From positions 57,161 through 94,837 of the forward strand of contig DDWM01000035.1 in assembly GCA_002345925.1 (NCBI GenBank): a DNA stretch of 37,677 bases, in the 5' to 3' direction. The notes beneath the pieces were generated by a model. The model made no database searches. It saw nothing but the letters and a program-made list of their open reading frames with translations, and was not told the DNA's origin. The DNA comes from Actinobacteria bacterium UBA2286 (GTDB taxonomy: Bacteria; Actinomycetota; Coriobacteriia; Anaerosomatales; Anaerosomataceae). Below, in pieces: positions 25,943 to 34,171 of the stretch. The translations under genes and the position numbers were made by a program. Positions within the stretch are counted from its first letter, which is position 1. Each line of letters begins with the position of its first letter.

Positions 25943-26018
25943 TCCTCGGTAGCTCAATTGGCAGAGCATCCGGCTGTTAACCGGAGGGTTGTAGGTTCGA
26001 GTCCTACCCGAGGAGCCA
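25943..26018 (+). tRNA. tRNA-Asn (GTT)
   Basis: A 76-base cloverleaf: acceptor TCCTCGG / CCGAGGA, D-arm GCTC-AATTGGCA-GAGC, anticodon stem TCCGG/CCGGA with loop CTGTTAA (anticodon GTT, Asn), T-arm GTAGG-TTCGAGT-CCTAC, discriminator G and encoded CCA. It has its own promoter and is followed directly by a strong terminator, so it forms a single-gene transcription unit. Confidence 0.98.
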
Positions 26019-26032
26019 TTTATATCTAAAGG

Positions 26033-26061
26033 CGCCCCCCGCCTTCGCGGGGGGCGTTGTT
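26033..26061 (+). terminator. Rho-independent terminator of tRNA-Asn
   Basis: Perfect 10-bp GC stem CGCCCCCCGC / GCGGGGGGCG with tetraloop CTTC, followed by TTGTTGTG. It begins 15 bases after the tRNA CCA. The T-tract is interrupted but the stem is very strong. Confidence 0.85.
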
Positions 26062-26130
26062 GTGTGCAATGCCCCTTTACAGGCATACTCACGGTGCACA
26101 TTTGCATGCGCCATGAACTGGGGGGTTCAA

Positions 26131-26724
26131 ATGCGATTGCTGGTCGTGGACGATGATGCTCCATCACGATATCTGCTCGAATCGGTATTCAGTGCCCGGG
26201 GGCACAAGGTCGAATCCGCGTCGGACGGCGAAGAGGCACTTGAGAAGGCTCGAGCCAATCCGCCCGAGATGATCATCAGCGACATCCTGATGCCGGTCGT
26301 GGATGGCTATCGCCTGTGCATCGAATGGCACCAAGACGCGCGACTGGCGCCTATCGTCTTCGCCTACTACACCGCCACATACGTTGAAGACGCCGATGAG
26401 GACTTCGCGCTCTCACTCGGGGCAGATGCATTCCTGCGCAAGCCCATGGAGACACACACGCTCATCCACACGATCGAGAAGATCCACCGCGAGACGAAGG
26501 TGCTCAAGCGCTCGGCAAAACGGGCTCCCGCTGAAGAAATCGCAGTCATGCGCCAGTACAACGAGCGGCTCGTGGCCAAGCTGGAGAAGAAGGTTGCGGA
26601 TCTTCAGAAGACAACAACACAGTTGCGGCTGACTATCGATCTGCTATCGGATGAGGTCAGCGCTAAAGACGCCCTGATTCGACGACTGAGCGACGAACTG
26701 GCGAAGCAGACGACAAGCAGCTAG
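26131..26724 (+). CDS. Stand-alone receiver-domain response regulator with coiled-coil tail
   Basis: A 197-residue protein. Residues 1 to about 125 are a CheY-like receiver: acidic pocket D7-D8-D9 (VVDDD), phospho-acceptor D51 (MIISDILMP), YTATY with the switch Thr, and the FLRKPME lysine. The rest (about 135-197) is a charged, heptad-like helix (LVAKLEKKVADLQKTTTQLR) that looks coiled-coil. No DNA-binding or enzymatic output domain is present, so signalling by dimerisation or protein contact is likely. I chose the ATG at 26131, with GGGGGG about 6 bases upstream; an ATG at 26113 would bury that site. It is convergent with rpoD, only 11 bp apart. Confidence 0.87.
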   Translation: MRLLVVDDDAPSRYLLESVFSARGHKVESASDGEEALEKARANPPEMIISDILMPVVDGYRLCIEWHQDARLAPIVFAYYTATYVEDADEDFALSLGADAFLRKPMETHTLIHTIEKIHRETKVLKRSAKRAPAEEIAVMRQYNERLVAKLEKKVADLQKTTTQLRLTIDLLSDEVSAKDALIRRLSDELAKQTTSS

Positions 26725-26735
26725 GTCGAGCGACG

Positions 26736-28139
26736 CTACTCTAGGTAATCCTTGAGCTTGCTCGACCGCGACGGATGCCGCAGTTTGCAGAGCGTCTTGC
26801 TCTCGATCTGGCGGATGCGCTCGCGGGTGACGCCGAACTCACGACCAACCTCTTCGAGCGTGCGGGGATGTCCGTCATCCAGACCAAAGCGCAGCTCGAT
26901 GACCTTGCGCTCACGCTCGGAGAGCGAATCGAGCACGCGGGTCAGCTGCTCCTGCAGCATCGAGAAGCTGGCTGCATCCGGAGGTACGACGGCCTCGGAG
27001 TCCTCGATGAAGTCTCCAAGCTGAGAATCCTCTTCTTCGCCGATCGGCGTTTCAAGCGAGACCGGCTCCTGCGAGATCTTGAGGATCTCACGGACCCGCT
27101 CGGCGGACATGTCCATCTTCTCGCCGATCTCCTCGGGCAACGGCTCACGCCCGAGCTCCTGCAACAGCTGACGCTGTACGCGGATGAGCTTGTTGATGGT
27201 CTCGACCATGTGCACCGGGATGCGGATCGTACGGGCCTGGTCAGCGATCGCTCGCGTAATGGCCTGACGGATCCACCAGGTGGCGTAGGTGGAGAACTTG
27301 AAGCCCTTGGAGTAGTCGAACTTCTCCACAGCACGGATCAAGCCGAGGTTGCCTTCCTGGATAAGGTCCAGGAACAGCATGCCGCGACCGACGTAACGCT
27401 TCGCGATAGATACAACGAGGCGCAGGTTGGCCTCGACGAGTTGCTTCTTGGCATTGAGGCCGATGTCCTCGATGCGGTGAAGGCGACGAAGCTCGGCTTT
27501 CTCGACCTTCTCGCCTGTCTCATCGATCTCTGCCAGACGGGCCATGACCTCTTCGCCGGCCTCGATCTTCTTGGCGAGGTCGACTTCCTGGCGTGCATTG
27601 AGCAGCGAGACCTTGCCGATCTCCTTGAGGTACATACGCACCGGGTCGCTCGTGAGCGGCGCAAGCGTGTGCGCGTCGACCTTGCGCTTGGGCTTCTTCT
27701 TGGCCTTGACCGGCTTGATGACCTCTTCGGTCTCAGCCGGGATCTCCTCGGCAACGGCATCCTCGGGAAGCTCATCGACGTGATCGGAATCATCGGCGGA
27801 GGCGTGAATCGGATCATCGACGAGGTCGATGCCGCTCTTGGTGATGTGCGCGTAGACAGACTCGAACTGATCCTCTGTCAGATCCACGTCACTCAGCGCA
27901 ACCTGGATTTCCTCATCAGTGAGGCTTCCCTTGGTCTTGCCGGCCTTGACGAGCTTCTGAACAGCAGCAAGCTCAAGCTCAGGTGCGAGCTTGGTGGCTT
28001 TAGGCTTCGCCTTTGGCGTTGCCTTTGGCTTCACTTCTGGCTTTGCCTCTGGCTTCGCCTTCGGCGTTGCTTTCGCTTTCGCCTTTGCAGGCGCAGCGGC
28101 GATCTCGGTCTTGTCAGTCTTCTTGGCTGCAGGGCTCAC
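26736..28139 (-). CDS. rpoD: RNA polymerase primary sigma factor RpoD (sigma-70/SigA)
   Basis: Housekeeping sigma factor directing RNA polymerase to TTGACA/TATAAT promoters. Of 467 residues, the N-terminal part is a Lys/Ala/Pro-rich tail, followed by region 1.1 (LTDEEIQVALSDVDLTEDQFE). Region 1.2 (DPVRMYLKEIGKVSLLNARQ) is next, then region 2 (LVVSIAKRYVGRGMLFLDLI; QEGNLGLIRAVEKFDYSKG; FKFSTYATWWIRQAITRAI), region 3 (IRIPVHMVETINKL) and region 4.2 (TLEEVGREFGVTRERIRQIE), ending LRHPSRSSKLKDYLE. I chose GTG 28137-28139, where GGAG lies 7 bases upstream and the start falls 4 bp after the dnaG stop. The ATG at 28160 lacks a ribosome site. The dnaG-rpoD pair is a classic macromolecular synthesis operon. 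Confidence 0.97.
   Translation of the reverse strand: MSPAAKKTDKTEIAAAPAKAKAKATPKAKPEAKPEVKPKATPKAKPKATKLAPELELAAVQKLVKAGKTKGSLTDEEIQVALSDVDLTEDQFESVYAHITKSGIDLVDDPIHASADDSDHVDELPEDAVAEEIPAETEEVIKPVKAKKKPKRKVDAHTLAPLTSDPVRMYLKEIGKVSLLNARQEVDLAKKIEAGEEVMARLAEIDETGEKVEKAELRRLHRIEDIGLNAKKQLVEANLRLVVSIAKRYVGRGMLFLDLIQEGNLGLIRAVEKFDYSKGFKFSTYATWWIRQAITRAIADQARTIRIPVHMVETINKLIRVQRQLLQELGREPLPEEIGEKMDMSAERVREILKISQEPVSLETPIGEEEDSQLGDFIEDSEAVVPPDAASFSMLQEQLTRVLDSLSERERKVIELRFGLDDGHPRTLEEVGREFGVTRERIRQIESKTLCKLRHPSRSSKLKDYLE
27990..28088 (-). repeat. Degenerate AKPK-type coding repeat in rpoD
   Basis: Within codons about 18-50 of rpoD a degenerate 12-base unit (AA-type AKPK/AKPE/TPKA) recurs, giving a 33-residue Lys/Ala/Pro tract. 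On the plus strand it reads as repeated GCCTTTGGCTTC-like units. Low-complexity basic tails of this kind are common in actinobacterial SigA, but this tract could vary in length by slippage. Confidence 0.7.
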
Positions 28140-28143
28140 GCAG

Positions 28144-29991
28144 TCACTCCACTCTTCCATCAGCAGGTTGCGTCATTCGGGTCCTCAGCGCATTGCGCTG
28201 CCTCTCCAACACGACGATTTCCCTGAATAGTCCGTCGTAGGCGGTCGCGTCCTTCACAGCGTCAAGCGCGCGAAGACCAGCTTTCTTAGTAAGAATTAGA
28301 CGCTCAAGGGCGAATTCCTTGAGACGGCCCGAAACTTCCCGAAATGCGTATTCTATCTGTTCCACGTCTGGAGCGTCTACCAACCACTCTGACAAGGATT
28401 CTGCAACATTTCTGTCGCGCTTCGAAATACTGTCAAATAGCGCCTGTCCCGATGCCTGCTCGGCATCAAGGATCCAGCCGAGCAACACACGACGACTTTC
28501 GTCGATTACGAACTCCTCCGATAGCAAATCGCGTGCCTCGGCGCGGATGGAGGGCGCAAGCGTCACAGTGCGGAGCAACTCCTTCTCGGCACGGGCCTGG
28601 TTGCTGTCGATCGTCGGAGCCGCGGCTTTTTGCGGTGCAGACTGCTCGTCTTCGGCCTCAGGCCGGGGCCTGTGGACCTGAGCGCCGGCAAGCGCGCGCT
28701 GAACGTAATCAGGGGTTGTGAGCAGGCGACTTGCGATGTAGTTCACGTATTCTTGCGCAAGAATCGAGGTCTTTACGGCCGCGAGCGGCTGGACGGCGTC
28801 GTTGAGCGCTGCGGACTTCCCCTCCGGTGTGGAGAGGTCATGCGTGGACAGACGCTGGTCGATCACAAACCGCAGCAAAGGTTGTGCGTCATCGATGAGC
28901 GCGCGCATCTCGACCGCGCCACGAGCACCAACGAAGTCCGCCGGATCCATGCCTTCAGGGATGACAGCCACGCCGAGGTCGATGCGCGCGTTGCCCGCCT
29001 CAGGCGTTGAACTTGAGTCGATGAACTCGGCGGCACGGCTTGCGGCACGCTGGCCAGCCTCGTCACCGTCGAACAAATACACGACCTTCTTGGCAAACCT
29101 GCCCAGAAGCTTCACGTGCCGCTCGGTAAGAGCCGTGCCGAGGGTGGCCACAACGTAGCCGATCCCCTGCTCGGCCAGCGCGATGACGTCGGTATAGCCT
29201 TCCACCACAACCGCCGTGCCGCTTGCGACGATCTCATTGCGCGCGCGGTCGATGCCGTACATGTTCGACGACTTGTGGAAAATCGGCGTCTCGTTGCTGT
29301 TGAGGTACTTGGGATGGCCGTCGCCGACCACTCGCCCACCGAAGGCGATGACACGGCCGGAGAGGTCTGTGATCGGGAACATGATGCGCCCGAAGAAGCG
29401 GTCTTTCACGGCACCGCGTTCCACGGCGAGCGTGATGTTCGCGTCAACGAGCTCGTCACGGGTGAACCCCTGCGCGAGCAGTGCACGCGTCATCTCATCT
29501 CGGCCACTAGGCGCATACCCCAGACGCCAGCGCTTGGCGACGTCGATGCCGAAGTCCCGGCGCTTGAGGTACTCGCGGGCCTCCTCGGCACCAGGGCTGC
29601 GCCCGGCGATGAGGTTCTTGTGGAAGAAGTCGGCAGCTGCCTCGCACGCAGCGATGAGACGCTCTTTGCGCCCGGTGGGCATGCCCGCGCCGCCCTCTTC
29701 GATGATCTCGATGTGAGCGCGGTCTGCAAGGCGCCTGATAGCGTCGGGGAATTCGAGGTTCTCGGCACGCATAACGTAGCCGAAGACATCACCGCCGAGT
29801 CCGCAGCCGAAGCAGTGCCACAGATCGGTCCCGGGATCGATCTTGAAACTGGGCGTCTTCTCGCCGTGGAAGGGACAGTTGCCCCAGAAGAGGCGACCCT
29901 TCTTCTTGAGGACAACAGTCTCGGAAACTAGCGAGACGAGGTCTGTGGCGTCGCGAACGCGCTCTACGTCCTGTTCAGAGATGCGACCCAC
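28144..29991 (-). CDS. dnaG: DNA primase DnaG
   Basis: Makes RNA primers for replication. The 615-residue protein has the CHC2 zinc finger C39-x2-H42...C60-x2-C63 (CPFHGEKTPSFKI, HCFGCG). The catalytic core has FFGRIMFPITDLSGRVIAFG and the TOPRIM domain with VVVEGYTDVIALAEQG and metal-binding DGDEAGQRAA. A C-terminal helical region of about 180 residues probably binds DnaB helicase. GTG 29989-29991 is the start: GAGGAGG lies 4 bases upstream, and VGRISEQDVERVRDATDLV is the normal primase N-terminus. The frame stays open for another 154 codons upstream, but that part lies across the hppA terminator and reads as Arg/His/Cys-rich nonsense. It is followed by rpoD after 4 bp. Confidence 0.97.
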   Translation of the reverse strand: MGRISEQDVERVRDATDLVSLVSETVVLKKKGRLFWGNCPFHGEKTPSFKIDPGTDLWHCFGCGLGGDVFGYVMRAENLEFPDAIRRLADRAHIEIIEEGGAGMPTGRKERLIAACEAAADFFHKNLIAGRSPGAEEAREYLKRRDFGIDVAKRWRLGYAPSGRDEMTRALLAQGFTRDELVDANITLAVERGAVKDRFFGRIMFPITDLSGRVIAFGGRVVGDGHPKYLNSNETPIFHKSSNMYGIDRARNEIVASGTAVVVEGYTDVIALAEQGIGYVVATLGTALTERHVKLLGRFAKKVVYLFDGDEAGQRAASRAAEFIDSSSTPEAGNARIDLGVAVIPEGMDPADFVGARGAVEMRALIDDAQPLLRFVIDQRLSTHDLSTPEGKSAALNDAVQPLAAVKTSILAQEYVNYIASRLLTTPDYVQRALAGAQVHRPRPEAEDEQSAPQKAAAPTIDSNQARAEKELLRTVTLAPSIRAEARDLLSEEFVIDESRRVLLGWILDAEQASGQALFDSISKRDRNVAESLSEWLVDAPDVEQIEYAFREVSGRLKEFALERLILTKKAGLRALDAVKDATAYDGLFREIVVLERQRNALRTRMTQPADGRVE

Positions 29992-30016
29992 GAAACCTCC
30001 TCTCGACAAAGACAAC

Positions 30017-30047
30017 GCTCCCGGGCGCCGATTTGGCACCCGGGAGC
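30017..30047 (-). terminator. Terminator after hppA
   Basis: A 13-bp stem (GCTCCCGGGTGCC / GGCGCCCGGGAGC, one G-T pair) with a 5-base loop, followed on the minus strand by GTTGTCTTTG. It lies 27 bases after the pyrophosphatase stop and 25 bases before dnaG. It probably ends hppA transcription, so dnaG-rpoD would need read-through or a promoter inside this area. Confidence 0.75.
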
Positions 30048-30074
30048 ATTCTACCTTACAGCAGTGACGCGGTC

Positions 30075-32183
<2,109 letters not shown>

Positions 32184-32227
32184 AAGTCGCAACTCTCCCT
32201 TCGAATACCACACCGGGTGCATTTACG

Positions 32228-32249
32228 CAGGGGGTTCCCTTACCCCCTG
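32228..32249 (-). promoter_or_regulatory. Leader hairpin upstream of hppA
   Basis: Perfect 7-bp arms CAGGGGG / CCCCCTG with an 8-base loop, located between the predicted hppA transcription start (about 32256) and its ATG. It could be a 5'-UTR structure, or the end signal of the winged-helix gene upstream; no T-run follows. The role is inference. Confidence 0.4.
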
Positions 32250-32262
32250 TGATGCTCCGGTG

Positions 32263-32291
32263 ATTCTATGCGAAGAGTCGATGTGCGGCAA
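32263..32291 (-). promoter_or_regulatory. Predicted hppA promoter
   Basis: On the minus strand TTGCCG (32286-32291) and TAGAAT (32263-32268) are separated by 17 bases, a good sigma-70 spacing. Transcription would begin near 32256, about 70 bases before the hppA ATG. Confidence 0.6.
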
Positions 32292-32329
32292 CAACTTAGA
32301 AACGGATGAATAAATACAGTGTGAGGGGC

Positions 32330-32791
32330 TCAGAGGCCGAGAAGCCCTAACGGAGTTGTCTCGAGAAGGCTCTGGGTGGCGCGGTTGCGATCTGCAAGCA
32401 CCTCGCATGCGTAGCGCTGCAAGAGCGCGACGTGGGTGGGATTCAGATACAGCTGCTCATCGCCGAGTCGCCAGATAACGAGTTTAGAGTCGAACAGCGC
32501 GCCCATGTGGTACGAGAATGTCGGCTGTTTGACCGAGACGTACTGCGAGAGCTGCTGCATGGAGAGGGGCTGCATAGCGAGGTACTCGCACACACGGCGG
32601 CGTGTGCCATTGTTGAGCATCGCGATGATGTCAGGAATCTGCGCAAAATCCGGACCGGCCATAGGTGATGCGCCCCCTTTGGGTGGTTGCTCGGCTGAGA
32701 GCAGGTGCGCATTCGACGCCGGCCCCCGTCCGAAGTTGATGTACTCCGTCTCAACGCTGCCCTGAACGCGAGCGCGCCTCGGAATAGTCAT
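32330..32791 (-). CDS. Winged helix-turn-helix transcriptional regulator (ArsR-like fold)
   Basis: Probable DNA-binding regulator of about 153 residues. The C-terminal 105 residues hold a winged helix: DIIAMLNNGTRRRVCEYLA, SMQQLSQYVSVKQPTFSYHM (turn and recognition helix) and ALFDSKLVIWRLGDEQLYLN (wing), ArsR-like but without an obvious metal-binding cysteine set. The N-terminal 45 residues are low in structure. The ATG at 32789-32791 has GGGAGGGGAG about 7 bases upstream; an alternative is ATG 32662 (110 residues). A cluster of TCGATA/TATCGA sites lies directly upstream, so autoregulation is plausible. It is followed by hppA, which may be a target. Its ligand is unknown. Confidence 0.8.
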   Translation of the reverse strand: MTIPRRARVQGSVETEYINFGRGPASNAHLLSAEQPPKGGASPMAGPDFAQIPDIIAMLNNGTRRRVCEYLAMQPLSMQQLSQYVSVKQPTFSYHMGALFDSKLVIWRLGDEQLYLNPTHVALLQRYACEVLADRNRATQSLLETTPLGLLGL

Positions 32792-32831
32792 GCGCGCGCT
32801 CCCCTCCCTCTTTTCACGCTCATCGATGCGC

Positions 32832-33027
32832 TTCGATACCGCCTTCGTGCCTATCGAAACCGCCCGTGTCGATATCGAATCACGTGCGGGTGATCGTGGC
32901 GTTCGCAGCAGCCCCGCAATCACTCACTGGCCGACGGCGGCAAGCCCACATTCCGTAAGTTGCCGACATCGATATCGACACGGGCGGTGTCGATATGGAG
33001 TGCGGGAGACATCGAAGCACTTCGATG
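32832..33027. repeat. Cluster of TCGATA/TATCGA inverted repeats upstream of the regulator gene
   Basis: Within the 379-bp noncoding stretch 32792-33170 there are several related sites. TTCGATA (32832-32838) faces TATCGAA (32852-32858). The 20-base sequence ACCGCCCGTGTCGATATCGA (32859-32878) recurs as an exact inverted copy at 32969-32988, each containing the palindrome TCGATATCGA. TCGATAT lies at 32990-32996. CATCGAAG-CA-CTTCGATG lies at 33010-33027. Repeated, oriented sites upstream of a regulator gene suggest operators that could loop; an unidentified mobile or structural element is the alternative. Nothing else gene-like is seen in the stretch. Confidence 0.75.
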
Positions 33028-33170
33028 AACTCCAAAATGGGACCCGGACTGCTGCGTCGTCCGCGAATCAAACACCGCGATCACGAGCAGCACACTACAG
33101 CGTCGCACTAAACGCACGCCGAACAGAACTCGAACATACACTTACCAACGCAGCGGTGCGGCACCCTGAC

Positions 33171-33767
33171 TTAGGGCTCGCAGTATCCTAGCAACAAGCG
33201 GATCACTACGTGTGCTTCGTGAGCGGCGGCAACCATCACACGCGATGCGTACAGCGGCAGACCGTCTCGGACATCGCTCGACAGGTCTCCCACCAGGTAC
33301 ACGTTGTCCGCGATCCGCTCGCTCGCTATCTCGTTCGCCGAGCCACTACCCGCAAGGCCTGACGCCGTCACGAGCGGCACTTCAGGCAGCTCGTCAGTGC
33401 AGACGTTGCAGATCATCGCTTTGTCAGCCGCGCCGTCCACAGCTTCGACAATCACGTCGGCGCTCGCTACAAGTCTCGCTACGTTCTCGGCCGTGACGCA
33501 CGCAACGGTCTCCAACAGCGTCACCTCGGGCGAGATCCGGCGTAGCGTGTCCGCGAGCGCCTCGGTCTTCAGGCGACCGATGTCGTCTCGGAAGAACAGC
33601 TGCCGGTTGAGGTTGTCTTCCTCCACCCGATCGAAGTCGATGAGGTGCAGCGTCCCCACACCCGAACGCACGAGCATGGCGGCCACATTGCTCCCGAGCC
33701 CGCCACAACCGATGATCGCGACTGTTGCACCTCGCAACAAAGAGCGGGGATCAGTTATCGCATCCAT
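33171..33767 (-). CDS. Small ThiF/MoeB-type sulfur-carrier adenylyltransferase
   Basis: E1-like enzyme that adenylates the C-terminal glycine of a ThiS/MoaD-like carrier. The 198-residue protein has the ATP site IIGCGGLGSNVAAML, DFDRVEEDNLNRQLFF with the conserved Asp and Asn-Leu-Asn-Arg-Gln element, and VEAVDGAADKAMI. It is short, like ThiF family 2 proteins, and lacks the C-terminal rhodanese domain and the zinc CxxC pairs of MoeB. Start ATG 33765-33767 with GGGGGT upstream, 4 bp after the carrier gene stop. It is the last gene of the AOR-carrier-ThiF set, so its substrate is most likely the neighbouring MoaD-like protein; thiazole synthesis is the alternative. Confidence 0.88.
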   Translation of the reverse strand: MDAITDPRSLLRGATVAIIGCGGLGSNVAAMLVRSGVGTLHLIDFDRVEEDNLNRQLFFRDDIGRLKTEALADTLRRISPEVTLLETVACVTAENVARLVASADVIVEAVDGAADKAMICNVCTDELPEVPLVTASGLAGSGSANEIASERIADNVYLVGDLSSDVRDGLPLYASRVMVAAAHEAHVVIRLLLGYCEP

Positions 33768-33771
33768 CGCG

Positions 33772-34011
33772 CTACCCCCCGCCAACCGGCGGGAAGATCG
33801 CGAGCCGGTCACCATCGCGCAGCACCATGCGCTCCTCGGCGTGGCGGCCGTTCACGAAGACCACGCGCGGCTCGTCGGGCAAGGCCAGCATCTCGATCAC
33901 CTGAGAGATCAAGAACCCGTCCGGGAACTCGATAAGCCGGGAATGACGGCCGGGCAGCCCGTCGGGTTGAAACGAAGCCAGACTTGCGAACAGCGCGACA
34001 TCAACGACCAC
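33772..34011 (-). CDS. MoaD/ThiS-like sulfur carrier protein
   Basis: Ubiquitin-fold protein of about 79 residues. It starts VALFASLASFQPDG after a short lead, has VIEMLALPDEPRVVFVNGRHAEERMVL in the middle, and ends DGDRLAIFPPVGGG. The C-terminal Gly-Gly(-Gly) is the activation site, and FPPV before it is typical of MoaD. I chose the GTG at 34009-34011 because family members begin close to the first strand; GGAGGG lies about 12 bases upstream, so the start is not certain. The frame is open further upstream, but that part runs through a tandem repeat and is rejected. It would donate sulfur for the dithiolene of the AOR pterin cofactor. Confidence 0.82.
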   Translation of the reverse strand: MVVDVALFASLASFQPDGLPGRHSRLIEFPDGFLISQVIEMLALPDEPRVVFVNGRHAEERMVLRDGDRLAIFPPVGGG

Positions 34012-34040
34012 CGTGACCCACCACCCTCCGCTTCCAACCG

Positions 34041-34119
34041 GGCAAAGTGCTCGCGTCGGTGACACCCGACCTGGCAAAGTGCTCGCGTCGGTGACACCCG
34101 ACCTGGCAAAGTGCTCGCG
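34041..34119. repeat. 32-bp tandem repeat, about 2.5 copies
   Basis: Two identical 32-base units (34041-34072 and 34073-34104) are followed by the first 15 bases of a third. Each unit contains GTCGG-TGACAC-CCGAC, able to form a 5-bp hairpin. There are no spacers, so it is not a CRISPR. The repeat lies between the AOR and MoaD-like genes and merges with the hairpin at 34113-34148. Confidence 0.85.
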
Positions 34120-34148
34120 CCGGACGCAACCAACCGCCCGGCGCGAGC
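34113..34148 (-). terminator. Hairpin after the AOR gene
   Basis: Perfect 11-bp stem GCTCGCGCCGG / CCGGCGCGAGC with a 14-base loop, 24 bases past the AOR stop, followed by ACTTTG. The T-tract is short, so partial termination or message stabilisation is likely. One arm is made by the truncated third copy of the tandem repeat. Confidence 0.55.
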
Positions 34149-34171
34149 CGTGTCCAAACCCCTGAACCTGC

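Noticed and set aside
26775..28226. Plus-strand open frame of 483 codons opposite rpoD
   Set aside because: Antisense shadow of a secure sigma factor gene; Leu/Asp-rich nonsense sequence.
34041..34148. CRISPR array
   Set aside because: The units are directly adjacent with no spacers and number only about 2.5; no cas genes nearby.
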